From: JAEELC01 sp963605425
Lineage (GTDB): Bacteria > Bacillota_I > Bacilli_A > Acholeplasmatales > Anaeroplasmataceae
Length of the DNA stretch: 64,000 bases
Assembly: GCA_963605425.1 (NCBI GenBank)
Contig: CAVCUQ010000005.1
Coordinates: 1-64,000 of the forward strand
Reading direction: 5' to 3'
A program made the translations under genes and the position numbers. Below are positions 25,643 through 34,261 of the stretch, in pieces (position 1 is the first letter of the stretch; each line of letters begins with the position of its first letter). The notes under the pieces were generated by a model. It did no database searches, was not told the origin of the DNA, and saw only the letters and a program-made list of their open reading frames with translations.

Positions 25643-26194
25643 ATGACAAGTGTTTACATTATTTTATACATTATAATCGCTATAGTTGTTCTTGCAATTA
25701 TCTACTATATTTATAGACAGGTGCTTTGGTCTAAGATTAATAATAAATATGCTTTTTCTAAATTTAAAGAAGCTATTGAAGAAATAGATAGACTTTATAA
25801 ATATGCAACTCCACTAATGAGAAAGAAGATGCTCATCTATAAAACTAGTTCAGCATTTTTAATTAATGATGATAAACTTTTTTTAGAGTGCGTAAATAAA
25901 ATTAATAAGAATTCTCTAACTTATGGACAATATTATTATTACTATATGCTTGCATATTATATTAAAGCAGATGACTTTGAGAAGGCTGAACTTACTTATG
26001 GTATCTTAACTGATAAATTTAAAATATCTAAAGAATTAGACTTAGTTACTCCTCTTGCAATCCTTATGGCAAATAAAGGGGACGAGAAGGCTTTTAGAAA
26101 ATTAAAAGAGTTAAAAAGAAATAAGCATATTGATACAACATTTATTTATGTTGCAAATGACTATATAAGAAAAAATAAGAAAGATAAAAATTAA
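25643..26194 (+). CDS. Membrane-anchored helical protein, unknown
   Basis: A 183-residue protein with one N-terminal membrane helix (about residues 3-25) and a cytosolic helical part. Pairs of helices with regularly placed Tyr, Ala and Leu (YGQYYYYYMLAYYIKADDFEKAELTYGIL) resemble TPR-like repeats. No catalytic motif is seen. It lies 3 nt after the M32 gene and 5 nt before the phosphodiesterase gene, in the same operon. A scaffold role at the membrane is possible but unproven. Confidence 0.65.
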   Translation: MTSVYIILYIIIAIVVLAIIYYIYRQVLWSKINNKYAFSKFKEAIEEIDRLYKYATPLMRKKMLIYKTSSAFLINDDKLFLECVNKINKNSLTYGQYYYYYMLAYYIKADDFEKAELTYGILTDKFKISKELDLVTPLAILMANKGDEKAFRKLKELKRNKHIDTTFIYVANDYIRKNKKDKN

Positions 26195-26199
26195 GACTT

Positions 26200-27435
26200 A
26201 TGATTTATAAAACTGATGAAGAATATTATTTAGCTTTAAATACTTATTTAGATAAAGGCTATAAGATTAAAACTAGTGACTTTCCTTGCTTAGAACTTGA
26301 AAAAAATCAAGACAAAGTAATAATAGATTTAGATAAAGATAAGAAGACTTTAAATGAAATAGTATTACCAGATTATGATAATTCATTAATTAATATAATT
26401 AACTCTATTAAACAAAATTATGGTGATACTAATAAAGCTATAGCAGATACTAATATCTTTGATAAGAAGTATAAGAATACTATTATCTTAATTTTAGATG
26501 GTATGGGTAAAAATATCTTAGATGAATTTGAAAGAAGATTTCCTTCTAATTTTTTATCTAAAAACTATTATAAGAATTTAACTGCAATCTACCCTTCAAC
26601 TACAGCTTGTGCTACAACAAGTATAAAATCAGGGCTTGTACCTTATGAAACTAGTTGGACAGGATGGAGTAATTATTTTAGAGAAGTAGATAAAGATTTA
26701 GTGCTATTTATGGGATGTGATTATTATACAGAAGAAAAGTATAATATTACTGCTTACGATATCCTTCCTTATAAAATGTATTATGAAGGACTCGATGTAA
26801 AAGGTGCTTCAGTTGAACCGATATTTCCGGTTAAGGAATGTGAATTTGATTCAACTTTATCAAGGGCCTTAGATAAATTGAATCAAGGTTATCAAACATT
26901 ATATGTTTATGATACTGAACCAGATGGCCTTATGCATAAATATGGTACTAAGAGTGATAAGGTATATAGTACATTAAATAAATATTCTAAAAAAATAGAA
27001 AAGTTTTATAATAAACTACCTAAAGATACTCTTCTTTTGATATCAGCTGACCATGGTCATATTGATAATATTAATATTAAATTCTATCTAGATAAATATT
27101 TGTATTCTTTACTTGAAAGAAAGCCTACTAATGATCAAAGATGTTTAACTTTTAAGGTTAAAGAAGAAAAACATAAAGAATTTAAAGAATATTTTAATTC
27201 AGTATATTCAAGTATTTATGATTTATATTCTAAAGATGAGTTTATAGGTAAAGGCTTTGTAGGACATTCTAATATTAAAGGAGTCCGTCTTGATGAGTTC
27301 CTTGGTGACTATATTGCCATAGCTAAAACTAATTACACTTTATGTTTAAAAGAAAAGTCAACAATGATGATGTCAAACCACGCTGGATATACTAAAGAAG
27401 AAATGGTTATTCCTTTAATAGTTTTAAAAAAATAA
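26200..27435 (+). CDS. Type I phosphodiesterase / alkaline phosphatase superfamily protein
   Basis: A 411-residue soluble protein with the nucleotide pyrophosphatase/phosphodiesterase core. A metal-binding Asp lies in IILILDGMGK near residue 103, and the catalytic Thr is in YPSTTACATTSIKSG (about residue 132). Metal ligands also appear in YDTEPDGLMHKYG and in LISADHGH, with a final His near NHAGYT. There is no signal peptide, so it acts inside the cell. Substrates of this subgroup vary (nucleotides, sugar phosphates, lipids) and cannot be assigned. It is closely packed with its upstream neighbour. Confidence 0.82.
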   Translation: MIYKTDEEYYLALNTYLDKGYKIKTSDFPCLELEKNQDKVIIDLDKDKKTLNEIVLPDYDNSLINIINSIKQNYGDTNKAIADTNIFDKKYKNTIILILDGMGKNILDEFERRFPSNFLSKNYYKNLTAIYPSTTACATTSIKSGLVPYETSWTGWSNYFREVDKDLVLFMGCDYYTEEKYNITAYDILPYKMYYEGLDVKGASVEPIFPVKECEFDSTLSRALDKLNQGYQTLYVYDTEPDGLMHKYGTKSDKVYSTLNKYSKKIEKFYNKLPKDTLLLISADHGHIDNINIKFYLDKYLYSLLERKPTNDQRCLTFKVKEEKHKEFKEYFNSVYSSIYDLYSKDEFIGKGFVGHSNIKGVRLDEFLGDYIAIAKTNYTLCLKEKSTMMMSNHAGYTKEEMVIPLIVLKK

Positions 27436-27490
27436 TTATTTAATTAAAATAATTTCTATTGTATAATTAATTTACTAGAGGTTACAGAAA

Positions 27491-27958
27491 ATGAAGGTTA
27501 ATTTTGTAAATAATATTAATATTATTGAAAATGGTAAGAAACATAAACTAGATGTTAAGAAATATAGAGATATTATTAAAAGTGTCTTTAAAACTGTAGA
27601 TGATAATCATATTATGACAGTTATCTTTGTTGATAAAGATACTATTCATCAAATCAATAGAGATTATAGAGGTGTAGATAGAGTAACTGATGTTATTTCT
27701 TTTGCTTTACATGATAATGATTATTGTGAAGATTTAGAAGAATGCGAAGAAGAACTAGGTGATATCTTTATCTGCATTGATAGAGCTATTGAACAAGCTA
27801 GTGAATATGGACATTCTGTTGAAAGAGAAGTAGGATTCTTATCTGTTCACGGATATCTTCATCTTTTAGGATATGATCATATGAAAGAAGAAGATGAAAA
27901 GGTTATGTTTGCAAAACAAGATGAAATATTAAATAAAGCTAATTTAAAGAGATTTTAG
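27491..27958 (+). CDS. ybeY: Endoribonuclease YbeY
   Basis: YbeY is a zinc endoribonuclease needed for 16S rRNA 3' maturation and ribosome quality control. The zinc-binding HGYLHLLGYDH motif (three histidines) is near residues 118-128, and the family segment TDVISFAL precedes it. Length is 155 residues. It begins the ybeY-cdd-era cluster that is common in Firmicutes. A TATAAT in the 55-nt gap upstream suggests its own promoter. Confidence 0.95.
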   Translation: MKVNFVNNINIIENGKKHKLDVKKYRDIIKSVFKTVDDNHIMTVIFVDKDTIHQINRDYRGVDRVTDVISFALHDNDYCEDLEECEEELGDIFICIDRAIEQASEYGHSVEREVGFLSVHGYLHLLGYDHMKEEDEKVMFAKQDEILNKANLKRF

Positions 27959-27966
27959 GAGGCATT

Positions 27967-28365
27967 ATGACAACACTTGAGTTAGTAAATAAAGCAATTG
28001 AAGGAAGAAAGAGAAGTTATTCTCCATATTCTAAATATGCAGTAGGAGCTGCATTATTATTTAAAGATGGTACTGTTATTACCGGTGCTAACATTGAAAA
28101 CGCAGCTTACGGAGTATGTATTTGTGCTGAGAGAGTAGCCATGTTCCAAGCTCACAATATGGGTTATGATTTAAAGAATGATTGTGTTGCAATCGCAATT
28201 ACATCAGACTCTAACATTCCATGTGCTCCATGCGGTAGCTGTAGACAAGTTATGAATGAATTACTTAAGAAAGATACTAAGGTAATTATGTCTAACCTTG
28301 AAGGCTTAGTTAAGGAAGAAACAGTTAAGACAATCCTTCCTTATGGGTTCGATAATCTTGACTAA
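27967..28365 (+). CDS. cdd: Cytidine deaminase
   Basis: Cdd deaminates cytidine and deoxycytidine to uridine forms for pyrimidine salvage. The zinc ligands Cys53, Cys86 and Cys89 and the proton-shuttle Glu55 (CAERVAMF, PCAPCGSCRQV) are intact in a 132-residue protein typical of the tetrameric class. AGGAGG precedes the ATG. It sits between ybeY and era as in many Gram-positive genomes, and its end overlaps era. Confidence 0.95.
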   Translation: MTTLELVNKAIEGRKRSYSPYSKYAVGAALLFKDGTVITGANIENAAYGVCICAERVAMFQAHNMGYDLKNDCVAIAITSDSNIPCAPCGSCRQVMNELLKKDTKVIMSNLEGLVKEETVKTILPYGFDNLD

Positions 28366-29263
28366 TAATTATAAATCAGGTTTTGTAACTATTTTAGGTC
28401 GTCCTAATGTTGGTAAGTCAACATTTTTAAATAAGGCTATCGGTTGTAAGGTAGCTATTATGTCTGATAAGCCTCAAACTACAAGAAACACTATTCTAGG
28501 TGTTTTAACAACTGATGAAGCTCAAATTATCTTTACTGATACACCAGGAATTCATAAACCTCAAAGTGCTTTAGGTAGACTTTTAAATGAAGATGCTTAT
28601 AACGCAGCTAGAGGTTGTGAAGCTATTATATTTATGGTATCAGCTGTAGACCCTATTGGTAAAGGTGATTTAATGATTATCGATCATCTTAAACAATTAA
28701 ATAGTGATGTATACCTTGTCATCAATAAAATTGATGCTTTAGAAAAGAGAACTGATATTCCTGATATTATTATCTCCTATATGCAACAATATGAATTTAA
28801 GGAAGTCTTCCCTATCTCAGCTAAAACTGGTGAAGGTGTAGATGAATTAATTAAATGTTTAACTAATATCTTACCAGAAGGACCTAAATATTATCCTGAT
28901 GATATGATTACTGATCATCCTGAAAGATTTATTATAGCTGAACTTATTAGAGAAAAATGTTTCTATCTAACAAATGATGAGGTTCCTCATTCTATTGCGG
29001 TTTTAGTTGATTCAATTAAAACACTAGAAGATGAAACTGTAGAGATATATGCAACTATATACGTAGAACGTGATAGTCAAAAAGGTATAATTTTAGGAAA
29101 AGGTGGTTCACTAATTAAGAAGGTTAAGGAATTATCTAAAAAAGATATTAAAAAACTTTTAGGATCTAATGTTGATTTAAACCTATGGGTTAAGGTTAAG
29201 AAGGACTGGACTAGTCGTCCTGATTCAATGAAAGCACTAGGTTACGAGAAAGATACTTATTAA
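28343..29263 (+). CDS. era: GTPase Era
   Basis: Era is an essential GTPase that binds the 16S rRNA 3' end during 30S assembly. The G-motifs are GRPNVGKST (G1), DTPGIHKP (G3) and NKID (G4). The C-terminal KH domain carries GKGGSLIKKVKELSKKDI. The ATG at 28343 overlaps cdd by 23 nt. A TTG at 28358 is an alternative start, and neither has a clear ribosome binding site, suggesting coupling to cdd translation. Length is 306 residues. Confidence 0.95.
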   Translation: MGSIILTNNYKSGFVTILGRPNVGKSTFLNKAIGCKVAIMSDKPQTTRNTILGVLTTDEAQIIFTDTPGIHKPQSALGRLLNEDAYNAARGCEAIIFMVSAVDPIGKGDLMIIDHLKQLNSDVYLVINKIDALEKRTDIPDIIISYMQQYEFKEVFPISAKTGEGVDELIKCLTNILPEGPKYYPDDMITDHPERFIIAELIREKCFYLTNDEVPHSIAVLVDSIKTLEDETVEIYATIYVERDSQKGIILGKGGSLIKKVKELSKKDIKKLLGSNVDLNLWVKVKKDWTSRPDSMKALGYEKDTY

Positions 29264-29268
29264 TTTTA

Positions 29269-29294
29269 AGGCGGCTTTAAAGGCTGCCTATTTT
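29269..29294 (+). terminator. Weak hairpin after era
   Basis: AGGCGGC / GCTGCCT (7 bp, one G-U) is followed by ATTTT. Because recO starts 18 nt later with its own ribosome binding site, this may only attenuate read-through. Confidence 0.45.
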
Positions 29295-29311
29295 AAAAGG
29301 TGGGGAAAATT

Positions 29312-30016
29312 ATGCAAAATGTAAAGACAGAAGGATTTGTAGTTAGTACTGTGCATTATAATGAAACTAGTGAAATTGTCCATCTTTTAACAAAAAGTGG
29401 TCTTTATTCAATTATGTGTGTTGGAGCTAGAAGGTATAAATCAGGTAAACTTTCTTTTTGCATTCCTTTAACTAAGGTATCATGTATTGTACGAGATTCT
29501 TCGGTGCCTCGCCTTGTCGATTACACTGTTATTAATAATTATGAATATATCAAAAATAATTTAAAGAAAAATTTATGGTTTAGTTTTTTATTTGAATTTT
29601 TAAATAATATTCCTCCTAATTCATATTATAAGAATATTTATAGACTAACAGATAAGATATTAGAGTATGCAACACGCTATAATCATATTTTACTAGTATC
29701 TATATTTTTAATTAAAATGCTTAAAGTGTATGGAGTAGAACCTAGTTTTAATACTTGTGTTGTATGTAATAGTAAAGATGTCGCCTTCTTTTCTAATTCT
29801 TTAGGAGGAGCTTCTTGTAAATACCATACTGCAATCGATAGTAAACCTTTTAGTGAATACGATATTATTAAAGAATTATATTATTTAGATATTTATAATA
29901 ATAATTTAGATAAGTATGAAACACTAGATTATAAAGCCTTATTTGAAAAGGTTAAATCTTATTATGAATATCATGTGGATATTAATTTGAAAATGGTTAA
30001 TACACTGCTTTTTTAA
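29312..30016 (+). CDS. recO: DNA repair protein RecO
   Basis: RecO loads RecA with RecR and anneals single strands in the RecF pathway. The N-terminal OB-fold begins VKTEGFVVSTVHYNETSEIVHLLTKSG, and the zinc-binding CVVCNSKD...GGASCKYH lies near residues 148-171. The ATG at 29312, after GGTGGGG, is preferred over a GTG at 29300. Length 234 residues. It follows era, a common arrangement in Firmicutes. Confidence 0.92.
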   Translation: MQNVKTEGFVVSTVHYNETSEIVHLLTKSGLYSIMCVGARRYKSGKLSFCIPLTKVSCIVRDSSVPRLVDYTVINNYEYIKNNLKKNLWFSFLFEFLNNIPPNSYYKNIYRLTDKILEYATRYNHILLVSIFLIKMLKVYGVEPSFNTCVVCNSKDVAFFSNSLGGASCKYHTAIDSKPFSEYDIIKELYYLDIYNNNLDKYETLDYKALFEKVKSYYEYHVDINLKMVNTLLF

Positions 30017-30027
30017 GGGGGATTTTT

Positions 30028-31302
30028 ATGGACAAATATCAAGAATTTGCGAGATTAAAAACAAAAGATATAAATAATGCCTTAAATAGACTAGATTTAT
30101 CACTTATTAAGGATACAACTGAAGTTAAGCTTGAATATATATTCAATGAATATAAATCAAAAGAAATTTATGGTTATTTACTTTATGATTATGAATTAGA
30201 ATTCTTAAGAAAACATATTAATGATAATAATATAGAGCCTAATTTTATAACCTATCAACTTAAGAAAATACTTATTCTTGTAGGGGATGAATCATTAAAA
30301 GTAAATCCATATATTAAGCCATCTCTAATTAAGGGAATAGATTACTACTTTAAACATAAGAAAGAAATAGATGATACTAAATATATTGTTTATTTTGTCT
30401 TAGGAATATTAAGATTAAGAGCTATTGTATCTCTTAATACAATTCATGATTATATTAGAAAGTGTTTTAATAAAGTTGAAGATGTTTCAAAGATAAGTAA
30501 TTTAATATTTATTCATCCTTTGTTTAATCGTTTTGCACGAAGAATAATCAAAGATAGAAAGGCATATTGTGCTTTAATTGAAGTAGAAGGCACAGATAGA
30601 GAGATTATGTCATTTCTTGATCCTATAGATCCTGATTTTAGTGCTACATCGCTTATAAATATTGGTAAATATTATTTTGATATAGATTCTAGCGAATTTA
30701 AAAATGCTATTTCTAATTTAGGTTCAGCTATGTATTTTAACAAGGTTGATAGAGCAGAACTTATCTACAATATCGGTTATTCTAATTATTTAGAATTTAT
30801 ATCAAATAAAATTTGTGATAGAAATACATTAGAAATTATAGATAGTGATCCTTTAGTTTATAATACAGTCTTTGATTATATGATTAATCTTCCTTCTTTT
30901 TATCCATGTAACAAAAATAGTATTTTTATTAAACCTTTTAATCATGATATTGCAAGCGCTATTGTTACAGGGGACGAAATAAACGTGTATGAATTACCTG
31001 ATTATGATATGGAACTTGTACTTAAAATGGATGTATCTAAACTTAAGAAATATTATGTTTATGGTTTTAAGGATGACAAAGTAGTACTTCTTGATATAGA
31101 TAAAGAAGAATTAGTTTATATAAAATCTAATAGGTATTCTGGTATTTTAAATTCTAAATCTTTAAATAAAGTTATTAATACTCGTATAATTGAATATAAT
31201 GGTTTTTTAACTACTGTATTAGACGAGAAAGTAAAGATAAAGGATAAAGAATTTCTTTTAAAATATAAGTCTATTTGTGAAAAACTTATGAAAAATGAAT
31301 AA
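30028..31302 (+). CDS. Hypothetical soluble protein
   Basis: A 424-residue protein with no signal peptide, no clear membrane segment and no recognised motif. It is rich in Ile, Lys, Asp and Tyr. The first 170 residues look helical and the last 120 appear beta-rich (short alternating segments ending ...LDEKVKIKDKEFLLKYKSI). GGGGGA precedes the ATG, 11 nt after recO, so it is co-transcribed with era and recO. Function is not inferred. Confidence 0.65.
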   Translation: MDKYQEFARLKTKDINNALNRLDLSLIKDTTEVKLEYIFNEYKSKEIYGYLLYDYELEFLRKHINDNNIEPNFITYQLKKILILVGDESLKVNPYIKPSLIKGIDYYFKHKKEIDDTKYIVYFVLGILRLRAIVSLNTIHDYIRKCFNKVEDVSKISNLIFIHPLFNRFARRIIKDRKAYCALIEVEGTDREIMSFLDPIDPDFSATSLINIGKYYFDIDSSEFKNAISNLGSAMYFNKVDRAELIYNIGYSNYLEFISNKICDRNTLEIIDSDPLVYNTVFDYMINLPSFYPCNKNSIFIKPFNHDIASAIVTGDEINVYELPDYDMELVLKMDVSKLKKYYVYGFKDDKVVLLDIDKEELVYIKSNRYSGILNSKSLNKVINTRIIEYNGFLTTVLDEKVKIKDKEFLLKYKSICEKLMKNE

Positions 31303-31370
31303 ATTAATTTGTTTATTTTATGTTTAGGAACTAGAATATATGTACAAATTTTAAAAAGGAAGTGTTTAAT

Positions 31371-32411
31371 ATGCCTAAAACAAATTGGGAAAAATTAGGA
31401 TTTGATAAATGTACTGATGCGTATGGTAATTTATCATATGAAAAACTAGGTAAGGCTTATTTAGATTTATTTGCAAAGGAATTAAAAGCTTCTGCCCAAA
31501 ACGGTGAACAATTAGTCCAGAGGATTGGTTACACTCAAAGATACGATGATAATTTAACATGTGGTGAGGAAAATATTTTAAAGACTATTGTTAATAGAAT
31601 TAATGAAAAATATAAATTTAATGACTTACTTCATGAACATGGTATTCATTTTGTAAAGCCATATGATTTAATGAGTTATAATTCTAATCAAGATATTGAA
31701 AAAGCAATATATTCAAATATGAATCAAAAAGATAGTTGCACAATTGCATTAAATAGATTATCTTTTGTTAGTAAAAATAAATCTATATTTGAGGGAAGAA
31801 ACGTTGATGAGACAACTGAAGAGATGAATAAACAAAATAAAAATACATTCTTAGTTGGTTCTATGAAAGAATTAGATAAATCATTTAAGAGTATATCTTT
31901 CTTTCAAAAACTTATGCATCCTATTAAATATTACAGAGAAAAACAAGAATATAATAAGGTAAGGGATTCTTATACTCGTGCTTTATTAAATATGAGAAAA
32001 GATGAACCTTTAACTAAATTGCTTAGAGATTATGCAAATGATTACTCTGATGCTATCTTAGATGATTACTCAAGAGTTACTCATGAATTTGAAGGAGCTC
32101 ATTTAAATTATCGTAGTTTCTTCCCTTTAAAGACATTTGCAGAGGAATACAAACCTGCTCATCTTGAAACGGATGCGGAAAGAGAAGAACGCCTAGCCCC
32201 TAGCAATGACTTCCCAATCGATATGGCTAAAGCTAAAATCGTTTTAGATAAACTTATTTTTAAAGAAAATGCTCCTGCAAAAGAAGAAAATAAAGAAGTT
32301 TATAGAAAGCCTATAGAAGCTTTAGAAGTTAAAAATGATGTTCCTGAAGTAGACAAGAGCACTATCGATTTAACTCCTCATAAAGAGATAAGCAAAGATA
32401 TTAATAAATAA
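31371..32411 (+). CDS. Hypothetical protein at edge of secretion region
   Basis: A 346-residue hydrophilic, mostly helical protein with no recognised domain. The ATG at 31371 is preceded by AAAAGGAAG. A GTG at 31362 is less likely. The central part is basic (FFQKLMHPIKYYREKQEYNKV) and the last 80 residues are a proline/glutamate-rich, probably disordered tail (APAKEENKEVYRK...). A disordered tail and lack of signal are compatible with a cargo of the downstream type IV-like system, but this is only positional inference. It ends 54 nt before the tRNA-Glu gene. Confidence 0.6.
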   Translation: MPKTNWEKLGFDKCTDAYGNLSYEKLGKAYLDLFAKELKASAQNGEQLVQRIGYTQRYDDNLTCGEENILKTIVNRINEKYKFNDLLHEHGIHFVKPYDLMSYNSNQDIEKAIYSNMNQKDSCTIALNRLSFVSKNKSIFEGRNVDETTEEMNKQNKNTFLVGSMKELDKSFKSISFFQKLMHPIKYYREKQEYNKVRDSYTRALLNMRKDEPLTKLLRDYANDYSDAILDDYSRVTHEFEGAHLNYRSFFPLKTFAEEYKPAHLETDAEREERLAPSNDFPIDMAKAKIVLDKLIFKENAPAKEENKEVYRKPIEALEVKNDVPEVDKSTIDLTPHKEISKDINK

Positions 32412-32426
32412 TTTAAAAATTAGTTC

Positions 32427-32455
32427 TTGAAAATAACTTTAATATTCTATATAAT
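32427..32455 (+). promoter_or_regulatory. tRNA-Glu promoter
   Basis: TTGAAA (32427-32432), a 17-bp spacer and TATAAT (32450-32455), 11 nt before the tRNA 5' end. Confidence 0.78.
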
Positions 32456-32465
32456 ATTAAAGCAT

Positions 32466-32537
32466 GGTTGAGTGGTCAAGCGGCTAAGACGGTTCCCTCT
32501 CAAGGAACAATCACGGGTTCGACTCCCGTCTCGACTA
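32466..32537 (+). tRNA. tRNA-Glu (CTC)
   Basis: A 72-nt cloverleaf with acceptor GGTTGAG paired to CTCGACT (two G-U pairs) and a three-pair GTC/GAC D-stem as in other tRNA-Glu. The anticodon stem GTTCC/GGAAC has loop CTCTCAA, anticodon CTC, and the T-arm is ACGGG-TTCGACT-CCCGT. The 3' CCA is not encoded (the sequence continues AAAT), unlike tRNA-Cys in this window. A CTC isoacceptor reads GAG, a rare codon in such AT-rich genes. Confidence 0.9.
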
Positions 32538-32554
32538 AATAATTTAAAACTAAC

Positions 32555-32584
32555 ACTTGAGATTTAATAGTCTCAAGTTTTTTT
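32555..32584 (+). terminator. Terminator of tRNA-Glu
   Basis: ACTTGAGA / TCTCAAGT, an 8-bp perfect stem with an 8-nt loop and a T7 tail. Confidence 0.88.
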
Positions 32585-32654
32585 ATTACACAATTTTTTC
32601 ACACTTTTTATTTATTATATAGTATAATTTAGTTAGATATGGAAGGTGAGTATT

Positions 32655-34244
32655 ATGGAAGAAAATATTTACTATAAACAAGATAAGGAAAATGAATTAA
32701 AAGCTGTACTTGAAGAGGAATCTAAGAAAGAACAAAAGATTAGAAAAGATAAAGATTATATTAGATTTTCTCGTGCTCTTGAAAAACTATGTATAGATAC
32801 TCATTCTACAAGTGTATTGTCTAGTGCTCAGAATGGTCAATTATTCACCTATGATGGTAAACTTTTACTTAAAGGTTTAGATAATATTGATGAAAATTCA
32901 GTTTCTGGTCCGGGTAAAGAGACTATCAAAGATAAGAAGCTTGATTATGAAAAATTATATAAGTTAATGAAAGATAAGAAACTTATTTATATTGATAAGA
33001 ATAAATTACCTCGTGCTTTAATTTATAATAAAAAGACTGGTGAATTTGAACCATATGAAGTAGATAAGAAGAAACAAGAAGACTATATACAAGACAGAGA
33101 ACCTCTAAAGTGGTATAAGATAGTATTTGCACTTGTTTACGGAGTATATGCCCTAATTAAAGGTCTTATTGATAAAATCACTCTTCCAAAGAAAATAGCT
33201 GCTCATCAAAAAGCACTTGAAAAAGCTACAAGTGAATATGCTTTTGCAAATATGATGAATAGACAAGAAGAAGTTAAGATGAATAAGGCAAAAGATTTAA
33301 ATCTTAATAAAGAAGTTGATAAGGATTTAAATATTGATAATAGTCTTAATATTGATAATTCATTAAATATCGATAATAAGGATTTAATTAATAATCAAAT
33401 TGATAACACTTTAAATAACATTGATAATCATATAGATAATGAAGAAAAAGAAGAATCAATGCTTAAAAATGATGTCTCAGGATTAGATGAAGAAATTAAT
33501 AAATTAATGAATGAAGATAAAAAAGAAGAACTTCATAATTCTATTAATCTATCAGCTTTAGAAAATTCTGAAAATGATATCAATAATCTAGATATAAATC
33601 AAAGTGTTAATCTAGAAGAAGAAATCAATAAAGAATTTAATCATGATTCAATAAATATGTCTAAATTAGATGATTCAAGTAATAATATTAATAATCTGGA
33701 TATAAACCAAAGTGTTGAATTAGATAATGATAAGAGCAAAGATAATCTTCATAATTCTATTAATATGTCTAGTCTAAATGATTCTAGTCATAATATTAAT
33801 AATATGAATTTAGATGAAAGTGTTAATTTTAATAATACTCTGAAAGATAATCAAAAAGAGAATTTGAATAGAACTAGTAATGATATTAATATTGCTAAAG
33901 AAATTAATAATGATAATTTAAATAGAACTACTATTAATGTTAATAAAGCTTTATTTGATAATAATATTAATAATTCTAATCAATCTAAAGATGATATTGA
34001 ATTCAATCCTAATGAATTTAAAGGATTTGAACTTAAGGAAGTCTTTGAAAATGATCCTAATGCTAAAGACTTGATTACTGATAAGAGTTTAGCTGAAATT
34101 GATAATAATTTCTTTGAAGGTATGAATTTTGATTTATTCCAAGATGAAATTAAGGCTTTAGATAACAATTTAGATAATAATTTAGATAATTTTAATCAAA
34201 TAGATAATCAAAATGAGAAAGATGAAGATTATATAACTATTTAA
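32655..34244 (+). CDS. Asn/Asp-rich repeat protein with internal hydrophobic segment
   Basis: A 529-residue protein. Residues 1-150 are charged and without a known domain. A hydrophobic stretch (YKIVFALVYGVYALIKGLI, about 153-172) may be a membrane helix or hairpin. The rest is extremely rich in Asn, Asp, Ile and Leu and contains degenerate repeats. One type is short units NIDNSL. Another is three units of about 40 residues of the pattern HNSIN-S-LDSS-NINNLDINQSV between roughly 290 and 400. The ATG at 32655 follows GGAAGGTGAG. A GTG at 32646 is rejected. No signal peptide is seen. It is followed 17 nt later by another unknown gene, so the two are co-transcribed. Confidence 0.65.
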   Translation: MEENIYYKQDKENELKAVLEEESKKEQKIRKDKDYIRFSRALEKLCIDTHSTSVLSSAQNGQLFTYDGKLLLKGLDNIDENSVSGPGKETIKDKKLDYEKLYKLMKDKKLIYIDKNKLPRALIYNKKTGEFEPYEVDKKKQEDYIQDREPLKWYKIVFALVYGVYALIKGLIDKITLPKKIAAHQKALEKATSEYAFANMMNRQEEVKMNKAKDLNLNKEVDKDLNIDNSLNIDNSLNIDNKDLINNQIDNTLNNIDNHIDNEEKEESMLKNDVSGLDEEINKLMNEDKKEELHNSINLSALENSENDINNLDINQSVNLEEEINKEFNHDSINMSKLDDSSNNINNLDINQSVELDNDKSKDNLHNSINMSSLNDSSHNINNMNLDESVNFNNTLKDNQKENLNRTSNDINIAKEINNDNLNRTTINVNKALFDNNINNSNQSKDDIEFNPNEFKGFELKEVFENDPNAKDLITDKSLAEIDNNFFEGMNFDLFQDEIKALDNNLDNNLDNFNQIDNQNEKDEDYITI

Positions 34245-34261
34245 TATAAAGGAGACTTTTT

